Assembly: GCA_034231615.1 (NCBI GenBank)
Contig: CM067316.1
Location: forward strand, 25,195,791-25,259,790
Origin: Meghimatium bilineatum
Taxonomy: Eukaryota; Mollusca; Gastropoda; Stylommatophora; Philomycidae
Reading direction: 5' to 3'
DNA: 64,000 nucleotides
Shown here: in pieces, positions 48,801 through 52,282 of the stretch
Numbering within the stretch: the stretch's first letter is position 1
Layout of the letters: each line of letters starts with the position of its first letter
Translations under genes and position numbers: made by a program
Notes under the pieces: model-generated
Seen by the model: only the letters and a program-made list of their open reading frames with translations
Databases searched by the model: none
What the model was told of the DNA's origin: nothing

Positions 48801-51252
48801 ACCCAAATGATAACTTGCACACATGTTTAATCAATTAATAGAAACCAGCAGCGCACTGGCTTTCTAATCTGGCAGTCATGGTTCACTTTCAAATCAAGGA
48901 AACTTGTATACCACACAAAAAATGCTCACACAGGATCAGTCTCAGAAAAAAAGGGTGACAGGATAAATGTGGGAAAGTTAAGAAAGTAGAGGTGATTTTG
49001 ACCACAACAATAATAGAGTGCCGTTAATCAATCAATATACACCAAATTCCTCATCCACTTCAACAATGTGAAGATGGACTTGATGTTACCCTTGTAGATA
49101 AAACACTAAGACATATAACACACAAAAACATACCACATCTTGGTTTTCAGCTTCCCTGAGAATGAAAAAAAATATAAAATAAGAAGTGCAGGAAATCATT
49201 GTCTAATAACTGTTTCAATCCCTCAGGAAGTATGAGCAGTAGAGCTCTTGCATTTTTATTTTTATTTTTATTTTTTATTTTTTTTGCATAAATGGGAGAA
49301 ACCTCTAGAGCTTCATTTCATATCAAGAAGACTTCACTCTCAGTGGTGTTCAATGCTTTTAAAAGTAGCCTGATACTCAGGGTAAAAAAATAATTATATA
49401 GATGAAGTGATGTGCGAGCTTCCATAAAAGAAAAGCAACATTACATAGGTAGGTCATCCACTATGGTATTGTTGTTGCATGGTTATTAATCTGATGGGCT
49501 ACTGGTAAGATCTTCAGACCATCTGCATGCAGCAATAAATCATTATCTAGTTCATAAATTAGCATTGAAGTAATCTGGTCATGTCTCTCTGTTGTGTCTT
49601 GTCGTCACTTTCAGATTTGACAATTTGCAATGATGGACCAGCCCTGACTAACCTCTCTCATGATCTGTCAGTTCTCACACCAAGCTATAGTATTACGGTA
49701 AAAGTAGGCTGAGTTATGAACTAGCATCGTAGTACATGTTTTCCTATAAGTGTTTAGCTTCCTAATCAGTAGCTGACTAGAAACCACCTGACTAGAGTCA
49801 TCTACCATACTTGCTCATGCAGTGCTAACACTATTCCTCAAACTTTGCAAAGCGTGAGCCCAGGTACCCTACTTCCATGTGAACTACGAGATTAATTTTA
49901 TTTCAAACTATGAATAACTGAGGGAACGTGAAATCTGGGTTTGCTGGTTGACAGGTTTGTGACTTGATATTACGCTACCGTGACTCACATGGTATGCAAC
50001 AGTATATAATTCAGTAGATGCTGTAATAGAAAATTATTTGTAATTATATGTTTTTTTATCTTAAAACATTACCAGTAACACATCTGTACGAATATGGAAT
50101 CTTTCTGGTGAAGTAGTTATGCAATTTTCTTTGTGCTCAAGAGGTCACATGTTTGAATCCCATTCATGATGTCTTATTTACAAAGTGGAGTTTTTTGGGG
50201 TGTATCCTTGGGGATTATTATTGCTTAAAGCTATAAAGTTGTGTGCTATTAACCTTCATACCAAACCCTTGTCACATAGTAACGTTAGCTTGAGGAAAGA
50301 TGTCTGGGTCACCAGGCTTGATAGATTGTGAAATGAATATATCAGGGAAAGAATAGGTATAATATCTTGTACAGATTGCATAGAAAGACAGCAGATCAAG
50401 TGGTTTGGCCACATTATAAGAATGCATCATGAAAGTTGCCCGTACAAGCATATAACCAAATGAGATCAGGGTACAAAGCCAGAGGAAGACCAAGGAAAAG
50501 ATGGATAGAAAACGTCAGGGACATCCTGTACAGACACGGTCATAGCACAGCCGAGGCCACACATCTGGCAATAGAACGCAAGCTAGAGCTCCAATCACCC
50601 CTACACTTAACGGCAAGAGTAGATCACAAACCACCTGGGGATAGACAATAGACCAAATCCTATTCCAGTAAATATATTTTCTGTTTGTTGATTTCGCACA
50701 TGCAGCAACAGACACACACACACGCACACAGATATATATATATACACAAATATATATATATATACACACACACACACATATATATATAATACATCCTACA
50801 GCCTAGCTGTACATGATAATATATGTTAATCTGACAACATCCTGTTATAAACAGAAGTGTGAGAATTCAGACAAAAATTAAGCAGACAAAAAATATCTTA
50901 TTTTGGCTAAAAGGTCATATTTCTGGCCAGATAACATACAGACTTAAATATTTACGCTGTCCAGGTGAAAATTGGAAACATAGGGTAATGAAGTAATAGT
51001 TTTGCTAACCACAGGGAATCAACATTAATACTGTGTCTTTCCAGTGATTAATTAAACTTCATTAACAAGTGTTTCAAATTTTTATTCATAAAATTACAAT
51101 TTTGATGCAGTTGTCACATATTATAGATATTTAGTTATCCAGGCAACTCTGATATACTTACGTTGTTTCAGCATCCTTCTCATCTTTATCTTTCTTGTTC
51201 TTTTTCTTCTTTTCTTGTGCATCTTTTCTCTTTGTTTTATTTTTCAAAAACC
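9788..51252 (-). CDS. FCHO: FCHO/SGIP1-family endocytic adaptor, 14 recognised exons (linker plus complete muHD)
   Basis: The family comprises early clathrin-coat pioneer proteins that act at the plasma membrane; the C-terminal muHD binds Eps15/intersectin and cargo or AP-2. Exons by descending coordinate: 51162-51252, 49134-49155, 46153-46207, 41183-41233, 37858-37976, 34824-34891, 32940-33103, 28107-28261, 26921-27114, 23649-23804, 21825-21957, 17850-18052, 14480-14709, 9788-9831. Every junction has GT/AG ends and compatible phase, giving 1685 nt and about 560 residues with one terminal stop. The order is a Lys-rich basic segment, a VDEEGYS motif, an acidic SSDSDTDSD stretch, a KVEIKP strand, a Pro/Ser-rich linker, then the muHD from RGPSPLTIG. 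The VDEEGYS and SSDSD blocks occur in both FCHO and SGIP1 linkers. No F-BAR exon was found, so orthology to FCHO rather than SGIP1 is inferred. Introns are long and repeat-filled. Confidence 0.9.
10060..10800 (-). mobile_element. LINE reverse transcriptase relic
   Basis: On the minus strand [19 protein letters not shown] corresponds to the RT catalytic box, YADN instead of YADD. Downstream frames resemble the post-RT segment (CEAWTLNK). Frameshifts throughout. Confidence 0.65.
11290..11500 (-). mobile_element. Probable LINE 3' fragment
   Basis: The block aagtgccatgccgaatggcg onward looks like the reverse complement of a LINE 3' terminal region. Not confirmed by a second copy here. Confidence 0.3.
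11515..11605 (+). mobile_element. SINE family A, 3'-truncated copy
   Basis: It matches the family body from gatgtgtgggccattggcgc to ctactggaaatct, then stops where the 53-bp satellite starts. Confidence 0.65.
11610..12289. repeat. 53-bp satellite array, about 12-13 units
   Basis: The unit includes ttcagtcaatgggagctgca and cattcattaagcctcatt. Units are nearly identical, differing mainly at g/a in atgtgc versus atgtac. The array resumes at 13210-13275 after an inserted MITE. Confidence 0.97.
12294..13209. mobile_element. TTAA-flanked piggyBac-type MITE, copy 1 (916 bp)
   Basis: The left end is cctttaggcccc and the right end gggtcctaaagg, imperfect inverted repeats, each flanked by TTAA. It sits inside a satellite whose intact units show the empty site cattcattaagcctcatt, so the duplication is exactly TTAA. 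It has no transposase ORF. About 930 bp of related sequence occurs at 57441-58372. Confidence 0.88.
13210..13275. repeat. Remainder of the 53-bp satellite
   Basis: The unit resumes directly after the MITE (ttaagcctcattaattcagt), then decays into cagtcataataag. Confidence 0.9.
13490..13640 (+). mobile_element. SINE family A copy
   Basis: It carries acggatgtgccgggccattg, the full body and gagaatgaacgctgaagaag, with the GAA tail extended to 13638. Confidence 0.85.
13700..14479. other. Intron sequence, nothing recognised
   Basis: No coding motif, repeat copy or splice pair beyond the donor at 14479 was identified. Confidence 0.5.
14480..14709 (-). CDS. FCHO: FCHO/SGIP1-like muHD exon 5
   Basis: The acceptor is TATATAAG and the donor is G|GTAAATAC. 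It encodes [20 protein letters not shown], a (L/F)ELSNGPSKP block, then [16 protein letters not shown]. The final GYR.SL.KKRF.(A/T)G is the near-terminal signature of FCHO and SGIP1. Confidence 0.96.
15176..15341. repeat. 83-bp tandem duplication
   Basis: Two identical 83-bp units (gaccaatgatatgattcgtt to ggtaacagat) lie head to tail, a recent duplication judging by the identity. Confidence 0.95.
15813..16679 (+). mobile_element. 5'-truncated non-LTR retrotransposon encoding RNase H, with TSD
   Basis: It is flanked by the 11-bp TSD atctaacagtt at 15802-15812 and 16680-16690. The frame, open from about 15835 to 16646, reads [44 protein letters not shown] and [20 protein letters not shown], so all RNase H catalytic acids are visible. 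A C-terminal [17 protein letters not shown] zinc-binding motif follows. It ends in (GAA)n. It is the best-preserved copy of its family here; RT and endonuclease are missing by truncation. Confidence 0.92.
16885..17390. repeat. 28-bp-class tandem repeat
   Basis: Units of ttacatttaaactgagtgtg plus aaaaattg, with subtypes (gttgtgcaaatagt, gttgtgaaaattg). About 17-18 imperfect units. Confidence 0.93.
17850..18052 (-). CDS. FCHO: FCHO/SGIP1-like muHD exon 4
   Basis: The acceptor is GTTTGTAG and the donor is TG|GTGAGG. It encodes [20 protein letters not shown], then [10 protein letters not shown] and a [18 protein letters not shown] end. It corresponds to the muHD segment in which a W(K/R)CE..(H/S)TD....Y.YN pattern precedes the V..DG.VT strand. 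Confidence 0.95.
18560..18905 (-). mobile_element. Two joined LINE 3' fragments
   Basis: Minus-strand [20 protein letters not shown] and NKCLRRLF identify one LINE C-terminal segment at about 18640-18840. The stretch 18842-18905 is the 3' tip of the LINE seen at 3390-3780, so the single open frame across both is chimeric. Confidence 0.65.
19490..19960 (-). repeat. Diverged tandem repeat of about 230 bp containing the SVNDTSAK block
   Basis: The block from tgtgcctgtgctcattgagt recurs from about 19721 and weakly again at about 19898. On the minus strand 19546-19767 reads [14 protein letters not shown], related to 2763-2830. Function and family unknown. Confidence 0.55.
20380..20515 (+). mobile_element. 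Retroelement terminal fragment related to the hairpin arms
   Basis: It contains cttgataaagatcccaattg, then cgacacgttgac. It ends tttttagtaacctatttact, resembling the arm of the hairpin at 4167-4205. Confidence 0.4.
20660..20834 (+). mobile_element. 5'-truncated LINE 3' end with TSD
   Basis: A 10-bp TSD aatcaaccat flanks it (20650-20659 and 20835-20844). It encodes [14 protein letters not shown], a LINE C-terminal pattern, then gtacactcactctcccctca and a GAAGAA tail. The same 3' tip makes up 41099-41158. Confidence 0.85.
20946..21102 (+). mobile_element. SINE family A, complete copy with TSD
   Basis: The 12-bp TSD ataatggatgtc lies at 20934-20945 and 21103-21114. The 157-bp body starts cgccgaagacggatgtgtcg and ends in (GAA)n. 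Poly-purine GAA tail and TSD show target-primed reverse transcription. Confidence 0.93.
21120..21824. other. Intron sequence, mostly unassigned
   Basis: A block at about 21185-21245 (ctaaaccctttgttaccttt to ttttctggagatggc) recurs at 25345-25405 and is repetitive. The remainder is AT-rich with nothing recognised. Confidence 0.45.
21825..21957 (-). CDS. FCHO: FCHO/SGIP1-like muHD exon 3
   Basis: It is bounded by TATATTTTCAG and GTAGTT. It encodes [19 protein letters not shown], then [12 protein letters not shown]. It matches the family pattern (F/W)..NM..L...L....EQ...A(S/T)Y.N.D.LKYQ. Confidence 0.95.
22010..22400 (+). mobile_element. Composite SINE-like repeat
   Basis: It holds a duplicated ggtgtttcgagtccaatgc box. 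The block aaggcatgtcatctactaag onward resembles 49445-49520. The gcaacataatggttagtgca start is tRNA-like. Confidence 0.45.
22795..23370 (+). pseudogene. Mariner-type transposase relic
   Basis: Across frames it reads SNTFEWHFCFKRG, then [19 protein letters not shown] (helix-turn-helix), [16 protein letters not shown] (second catalytic Asp) and [17 protein letters not shown] (third Asp). The order matches a mariner DD34D transposase, but the part between the helix-turn-helix and HPDNAPA is deleted and frameshifts occur. Confidence 0.8.
23649..23804 (-). CDS. FCHO: FCHO/SGIP1-like muHD exon 2
   Basis: It is spliced after GAATAAACAG and before GTAAGATC. It continues the domain with [20 protein letters not shown], then the family pattern of F..NPSPA.L.FR.KN. 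The Lys codon is split exactly as the previous exon requires. Confidence 0.95.
23970..24235 (+). mobile_element. tRNA-derived SINE
   Basis: The head cgcaatggttagcgcactgg has an A-box and ggttcattcccc is a B-box-like sequence. A conserved body follows (gatcacaatggctcccggct, ggattaatctgggaagtaaa), ending in acatctcacacctctacagc and a T-rich tail. Confidence 0.8.
24590..24790 (-). mobile_element. Probable LINE fragment
   Basis: The reverse complement resembles the ORF2 C-terminal region seen elsewhere here. A run of ten G bases at about 24604-24613 precedes it. Confidence 0.35.
24880..24990 (-). mobile_element. tRNA-like SINE head
   Basis: On the minus strand an accgggttctagtccc-type B-box appears as cctggttctagtcccatctg after a plausible anticodon region. 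No complete cloverleaf was drawn, so this is not called a functional tRNA. Confidence 0.4.
25440..26690 (-). mobile_element. Decayed LINE with reverse transcriptase
   Basis: The frame at 26130-26648 has [50 protein letters not shown] and GVRQGCVL, the successive RT motifs. KLIFADN follows at about 26090-26115 (FADD changed to FADN and a stop). The post-RT segment lies at 25448-25918 ([21 protein letters not shown]). Inactive. Confidence 0.88.
26718..26860 (+). mobile_element. SINE family A copy, diverged
   Basis: The body matches family A through gtgagaatgaacc. The GAA tail is lost. It lies about 60 bp below the first muHD exon. Confidence 0.7.
26921..27114 (-). CDS. FCHO: FCHO/SGIP1-like exon: start of the muHD
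   Basis: The acceptor is TCCCAACAG and the donor is AA|GTAATT. After a Ser-rich lead it encodes [20 protein letters not shown], then [17 protein letters not shown]. This is the hallmark opening of the FCHO/SGIP1 muHD (RGPSP.T.G..DT.P.A.AFTE..NAYFKG.D..K). Identification of the gene rests strongly on this exon. Confidence 0.96.
27465..27620 (+). mobile_element. SINE family A copy
   Basis: It runs from aagatggatgtgttgggtca to gagaatgaacgctgaagaag. It lies in the intron between exons 28107-28261 and 26921-27114. Confidence 0.8.
28107..28261 (-). CDS. FCHO: FCHO/SGIP1-like linker exon, Pro/Ser/Thr-rich
   Basis: It is bounded by GTTTTTTCAG and GTACAGTA. It encodes a low-complexity linker including [17 protein letters not shown] and [14 protein letters not shown]. 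Pro/Arg stretches such as ARPPSRTR are typical SH3 ligands, and SH3 partners (intersectin, endophilin) are known for the family; the specific contact is inference. Confidence 0.85.
28555..28713 (-). pseudogene. pogo/Tigger element fragment, 3' part
   Basis: It is the same sequence order as 62860-62990 (ctattgatgtaggg, then gcacacaat, then taacacagaacaccatcaaa). A Penelope-like fragment interrupts it at about 28714. Confidence 0.6.
28714..29205 (+). mobile_element. Penelope-like terminal repeat inserted in a pogo relic
   Basis: It parallels 45481-45960: agatctaggtacgctcttga, a diverged middle, gagaaagacctaacggttcg, then tcatgtgtgtttacacc-like and cagtattaccttatactgat ends. Confidence 0.7.
29206..29770 (-). 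pseudogene. pogo/Tigger transposase relic, part 2
   Basis: It is collinear with 63600-64000 (ttgcatttacaaataatcat, ctgccatgcaacctaaaa, tgtaccatcccattgaagca). Only traces of coding sequence remain. Confidence 0.65.
29790..29965 (-). mobile_element. SINE family A copy
   Basis: Reverse orientation: cttcttctttattgttcatt is the tail end and gatgtagtccagagaatgga is internal. Confidence 0.7.
29970..30800. other. Intron sequence, nothing recognised
   Basis: It includes a short repeated phrase, ggctgatgctatc, at about 30299 and 30377. No coding signal. Confidence 0.4.
30820..30985 (+). mobile_element. 5'-truncated LINE end (family of 43560-44128)
   Basis: It repeats the block from ggggtagaccaaaagaaact to gacagaattggagagatctg, and ends in an ATGA-type tail, as at 43970-44128. 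Confidence 0.8.
31445..31570. repeat. 44-bp tandem repeat, about three units
   Basis: The unit is tgtggatataccttcatacc plus agctgcctttcacttgaata. The last unit is diverged. Confidence 0.9.
31600..31725 (-). mobile_element. tRNA-derived SINE head
   Basis: On the minus strand gcagtggttagtactagctt (A-box) is followed by ggtttgataccc (B-box). Confidence 0.5.
32095..32200 (-). mobile_element. tRNA-derived SINE head
   Basis: On the minus strand gcaaagcgattcggtgatgc precedes ggttcaattcccgtc, a canonical B-box spacing. Confidence 0.5.
32345..32800 (+). mobile_element. RNase H LINE 3' fragment interrupted by a SINE
   Basis: The [18 protein letters not shown] and DCPEYEML pieces match the C-terminal zinc region of 15813-16679. 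The host sequence resumes after the SINE as [15 protein letters not shown], equivalent to the LINE end. Confidence 0.75.
32535..32732 (+). mobile_element. SINE family C, complete copy with TSD
   Basis: The 12-bp TSD atctgtacaagt is at 32523-32534 and 32733-32744. The 198-bp body starts agggaccaaacccgaaataa and ends in gagcaaacgcagaagaagaa. It is inserted in the LINE fragment, so it is younger. Confidence 0.9.
32940..33103 (-). CDS. FCHO: FCHO/SGIP1-like linker exon with DLLNLDLLG
   Basis: The acceptor is GGTTTTTAAG and the donor is A|GTATAAAG. It encodes [16 protein letters not shown], then a Ser/Thr/Pro-rich stretch ending [18 protein letters not shown] resembles the acidic-dileucine and clathrin-box type short motifs common in endocytic adaptors; that role is inferred, not shown. 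Confidence 0.82.
33565..33612 (-). mobile_element. LINE 3' tip
   Basis: tcatcatcatcaagttccat then ctccgcaacgaaagttggct matches the 3' end of the LINE at 39950-40145. Confidence 0.6.
33638..33785 (+). mobile_element. SINE family A, diverged copy
   Basis: It carries caaccattggtgcaaataag, ccattctgtgaactatatac and gtgagaattaacac in family order. Confidence 0.65.
34196..34735 (+). mobile_element. LINE ORF2 C-terminus and 3' tail
   Basis: The frame from 34280 reads [38 protein letters not shown], then a C2H2 finger [21 protein letters not shown] ending at 34660. The 3' UTR gtggatgtaacaaatggtca and cacttgtgatggacgaacaa recurs at 44468 and 59085. This is a common 'WAGHV..RLPK..LYGEL' non-LTR C-terminus. 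Confidence 0.85.
34824..34891 (-). CDS. FCHO: FCHO/SGIP1-like linker exon, Arg/Lys/Ser-rich
   Basis: It is bounded by TTAATTCACAG and GTAAGAAA. It enters in phase 0 and leaves with two bases of an Asp codon completed at 33103. It encodes [19 protein letters not shown] and then DTL. The RKRSQTP and KRSQSES blocks look like basophilic phosphorylation or 14-3-3-type motifs, which is inference only. Confidence 0.78.
35060..35145 (-). mobile_element. SINE family B fragment
   Basis: attctcaaactcctgcagat, then tagcaggatgtagtttggag matches 48365-48420. Family B lacks the middle ctgctggaaat...gtcctgc part of family A. Confidence 0.6.
35429..36333. mobile_element. TTAA-flanked piggyBac-type MITE, diverged copy 3 (905 bp)
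   Basis: TTAA is at 35425-35428 and 36334-36337. Ends are ccttcaccacgc and gcttgctaaagg, inverted with about 9 of 12 positions matching. The right 250 bp resembles copies 1 and 2; the left half is unlike them. Confidence 0.65.
36440..37135. repeat. 60/61-bp tandem repeat, about 11 units
   Basis: The unit is atgttcatgtaagcctagtt, then tttgtttctgctctgtctgg and atgtcaaaaacaactatcaa. Higher-order alternation (accaact versus aaacaact; tatctgga) suggests block duplications. Confidence 0.95.
37140..37857. other. Intron sequence, nothing recognised
   Basis: AT-rich. The only landmark is a short atagatagatagat run near 37596. Confidence 0.4.
37858..37976 (-). CDS. FCHO: FCHO/SGIP1-like exon: KVEIKP strand and TVDDI segment
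   Basis: It is spliced after GATTCCAG and before GTAAGG. It encodes [19 protein letters not shown], then [18 protein letters not shown]. These match the family pattern of a basic IKIKP strand followed by a (V/L)DEL..SIG....LSP segment. Confidence 0.88.
38207..38461 (-). mobile_element. tRNA-derived SINE, copy 1
   Basis: The minus-strand head gctgctgtagtgcagtgtta and gttttgagccc are tRNA-like A and B boxes. The body is shared in order with 49700-49985 (atgagccatggtatcctact; accatctgactag). Confidence 0.65.
38470..39780. other. Intron sequence, largely unassigned
   Basis: It contains a purine/A-rich stretch near 39050-39110 and a possible decayed repeat at 39180-39780. No motif I can name. 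Confidence 0.35.
39785..39912 (+). mobile_element. SINE family B copy
   Basis: It has gtaaaccatgacataaatca, ttccattctctgtactgcat and aggagttggagaataa, in the order seen reversed at 48350-48430. Confidence 0.5.
39950..40145 (-). mobile_element. LINE ORF2 C-terminus and 3' tip
   Basis: The frame 39959-40141 reads [19 protein letters not shown], then WTGYSLAEC and terminal [11 protein letters not shown], a standard non-LTR C-terminus. It ends in a TGATGATG tail. Confidence 0.8.
41099..41158 (+). mobile_element. 60-bp LINE 3' tip insertion with TSD near a splice donor
   Basis: The 11-bp TSD gtaccacatga is at 41088-41098 and 41159-41169. The insert is only cgtacactcactctcccctc to a GAAGAA tail, identical in order to the end of 20660-20834. 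The downstream TSD copy ends 12 bp before the donor GT of exon 41183-41233. Confidence 0.92.
41183..41233 (-). CDS. FCHO: FCHO/SGIP1-like exon: acidic SSDSDTDSD stretch
   Basis: The acceptor is TTATGTTTAG and the donor is G|GTGAGT. It reads [16 protein letters not shown], the counterpart of the acidic (F/Y)YSSSDSDS block of FCHO and SGIP1 linkers. A 60-bp LINE-tail insertion with its TSD starts about 12 bp downstream of the donor. Confidence 0.85.
41270..43500 (+). mobile_element. Decayed non-LTR retrotransposon with RT domain
   Basis: Frames in order: [10 protein letters not shown] near 41300, [20 protein letters not shown] and [15 protein letters not shown] at about 42150-42240, [18 protein letters not shown] then FADDLVIW at 42573-42700, and a post-RT segment with [15 protein letters not shown] at about 43118-43165. 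The FADD box is intact, but many stops and frameshifts separate the pieces. Confidence 0.85.
43560..44128 (+). mobile_element. LINE ORF2 C-terminal fragment with ATGA tail
   Basis: The frame 43665-44123 reads [42 protein letters not shown] and [14 protein letters not shown], the usual post-RT order. It ends in aatgaatgaatg. Part of the upstream frame lies in another phase from 43573. Confidence 0.85.
44129..44290. repeat. 162-bp palindromic (fold-back) element
   Basis: tgtttgtaaatgtcatgttc at the left pairs with the reverse complement of gaacatgaaatttacaaaca at the right, and pairing continues inward through gtttgggttagg and cctaacctcaatcct. It is placed immediately after the ATGA tail of a LINE. 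Confidence 0.8.
44468..44530 (+). mobile_element. LINE 3' tip (family of 34196-34735)
   Basis: aaaagtggatgtaacagatg, then gtcatcatcacttgtgatgg and acgaacaacaaa. Confidence 0.75.
44590..45015 (-). mobile_element. Penelope-like element, 3' terminal repeat
   Basis: Read on the minus strand, it follows the coding part and is the inverted counterpart of 45475-45965. It shares tttgtctagtactgg, gtctgataatgtatcttgat, aaagacctttttgttgaaac and cactagttttagttatagtc. Confidence 0.8.
45019..45480 (-). pseudogene. Penelope-like element C-terminus with GIY-YIG nuclease domain
   Basis: The minus strand reads [20 protein letters not shown] (45266-45478), then, after a frameshift, [20 protein letters not shown] with [19 protein letters not shown], and TPVATYFN near the end. 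VIY...IGETG is the GIY-YIG core, and the linker motif AYRRN.NL.D.LV.S precedes it in Penelope-like proteins. The RT domain is absent, so the copy is 5'-truncated. Confidence 0.88.
45475..45965 (+). mobile_element. Penelope-like element, inverted 5' terminal repeat
   Basis: This stretch is the reverse complement of 44590-45015 across most of its length, so the coding relic is bracketed by inverted copies. Tandem or inverted partial terminal repeats are characteristic of Penelope-like elements. Confidence 0.8.
46153..46207 (-). CDS. FCHO: FCHO/SGIP1-like exon: VDEEGYS linker motif
   Basis: The acceptor is ACAAAGCAG. It encodes [19 protein letters not shown] across the junction. The VDEEGYS/F motif is a recognisable linker landmark shared by FCHO and SGIP1. 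The donor is A|GTATCC, which is weak but is the only one nearby that leaves the phase needed by exon 41183-41233. A stronger-looking GTACAT site 12 bases earlier would break the frame. Confidence 0.75.
46470..46860 (-). mobile_element. Probable LINE fragment
   Basis: The reverse complement resembles a post-RT segment (ctgatattgtcaatccattt, aggtcttcctcttttcctca being the complement of a GKRGRP-like stretch). Confidence 0.4.
46965..47240. repeat. 41-bp tandem repeat, 6-7 units
   Basis: The unit is ctcaatatccactctagcac, then tatgctggggttgtgagggg. Two subtypes alternate: tatgctgg and agagctga. Confidence 0.93.
47270..47520 (+). mobile_element. LINE ORF2 C-terminal fragment
   Basis: Reads [18 protein letters not shown], then a diverged [12 protein letters not shown] end, a relative of 43560-44128. 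Confidence 0.6.
47549..47760. repeat. 51-bp tandem repeat, about four units
   Basis: The unit is acagttgggagaattaaaag, then cccaactttggtaaggaaaa and gtactatgaaa. 51 is a multiple of 3, so both strands show long repetitive frames; I do not regard them as genes. Confidence 0.96.
47785..47937 (-). mobile_element. SINE family A copy
   Basis: ctttcattctcaaactccca, then gaccaatggtcctactagat-like and gatatagtccagagaaggga in family order, reversed. Confidence 0.75.
48350..48545 (-). mobile_element. SINE family B copy
   Basis: cttcttctgctgtgttcgtt, ctcaaactcctgcagattag, then gtgtcatggtttacagctgt and a longer 5' body (acagccaactctaccc). Confidence 0.6.
48640..48790. repeat. 31/32-bp tandem repeat, about five units
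   Basis: The unit is acatttcatttgattctgag, then tcatcggtaca, alternating gattctgagt and ggttttgata. Confidence 0.9.
49134..49155 (-). CDS. FCHO: FCHO/SGIP1-like 22-nt microexon
   Basis: It lies between TTCATTCTCAG and GTATGTTT. One base completes the Thr codon left by the previous exon, and the rest reads EAENQDV, ending in phase 0. The phases fit both neighbours exactly. It is too short to be found by homology, so phase agreement is the main support. Confidence 0.65.
49700..49985 (-). mobile_element. tRNA-derived SINE, copy 2
   Basis: Collinear with 38207-38461 (gactagaaaccacctgacta, gagcccaggtaccctacttc, attaattttatttcaaacta). More diverged. Confidence 0.6.
50095..50250 (+). mobile_element. 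tRNA-like SINE, family shared with 55800-55960
   Basis: A gtttgaatccc B-box is followed by atgtcttatttacaaagtgg, then aaagctataaagttgtgtgc, matching 55870-55960. Confidence 0.5.
50370..50650 (+). mobile_element. LINE ORF2 C-terminal fragment
   Basis: [20 protein letters not shown], then, in a second frame, [21 protein letters not shown] frameshift lies near 50460. Confidence 0.7.
50718..50790. repeat. CA/TA microsatellite
   Basis: acacacacgcacacagatat followed by TA runs and a second CA run. Confidence 0.95.
51162..51252 (-). CDS. FCHO: FCHO/SGIP1-like exon: Lys-rich basic segment
   Basis: The acceptor is CTGTGGCAG and the donor is GTAAGTAT. The exon enters in phase 1 and leaves in phase 2. 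It encodes [10 protein letters not shown] followed by a strongly Lys/Glu/Asp-rich run. SGIP1 has a comparable short basic membrane-binding segment at its N terminus, and FCHO has a basic stretch just after the F-BAR domain. It is the most upstream exon in which I am confident. Confidence 0.8.
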
Positions 51253-52034
51253 CTGCCACAGAAATAAATCCATACAAGATTTCAAACACCATTCATGACT
51301 CTGTAGGTTGATAAAATTATGTGATCATTTGCCACACTTCAAAATATAATTCTAAAATTTTCGATGAACTTTCAGAGATAATTAGAGCACTAAAATCAAC
51401 CAACAAAAAGCAAATGTTGTTCTTCAGAATGTATGTCCTGCACACTGGTCTCACACAATGAAACTTATCTTGGTTTCTTTGTCTTTTGTCTTTAACTCTG
51501 CTCTTCTGCTCTTGCTGTTAAGTCTCATAGGTAGGCAATGATCAGTTTTGAATATTCTGATGTTTGATATGCAGTGATTTTATGATGATACTGTACATCA
51601 TTGACTCCTTCAATACACTTTCTTCTTGAACTGCCCCTGCCTCTTTACGTTTCCATTCTCATTTTGTTGGCCAACAGTCACTTATCTTGGCCGATCCTAC
51701 TTTTTCTATGCTTTTTATTGGCTGACAACACAATGTATATGCAAAGTGACCAAAGATCAGTCAAAATGAGTGACGCTGTGCGAAATCAGCAAACAGGAAA
51801 TATATTTACTGGAAATGGGTTTGGTATGAAGGTTACATATTTCTTGAAAATGTTAGAAGTGTCATTTATCATTAGAATCTAGTCAAACTGGTTTCCTGTA
51901 TTCAATGTACATCTAATATTTTGTCAGATATTGTGTATTGTAAAACTAACTTAATTCTTCATCTCCATAAGGGTTTTTCTGTCCTGCTGTAATGCATTTA
52001 GAAGTAACTAAATAAAATTGAGGTTTTGGTGGCT

Positions 52035-52282
52035 TACCTGCAGAAGTGGTTTGCTTAACTGGCTGTTTTAGTGATTACCTGCAGAAATGATTTACTTAAC
52101 TGAATGTTCTATTACTTACCTGCAAAAGTGTCTTGCTTAACTGGCTATTTTATTGCTTACATGCAGAAGAGGTTTGCAACAGGCCGTATTAGTGCTTACC
52201 TTCAGAAGTCATTAGCTTAACTAGCCGTTTTAGTACTCACAGCTAGAAGGTTCTGCTGAAATGGCTATTTTAGTGGCTTACA
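52035..52282 (-). repeat. 41-bp tandem array carrying splice-like signals
   Basis: Six units with period close to 41 bp. Read on the minus strand, most units have (A/C)AG or a degraded acceptor, a roughly 25-nt core (ccagttaagcaaaccacttc, tgcag), then gtaag. Donor positions are near 52036, 52077, 52118, 52159, 52199 and 52239. The unit at 52038-52062 is the candidate microexon. Confidence 0.8.
52038..52062 (-). CDS. FCHO: Candidate 25-nt microexon upstream of the basic-segment exon
   Basis: On the minus strand it is preceded by an AAAACAG acceptor and followed by a GTAAGC donor. It reads PVKQTTSA plus one base, which completes the Gly codon that begins the next exon at 51252. It is the most intact unit of a 41-bp tandem array of similar units. 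Phase and splice signals support it. Nothing upstream that it would join was identified, so it could be a chance product of the array. Confidence 0.35.
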
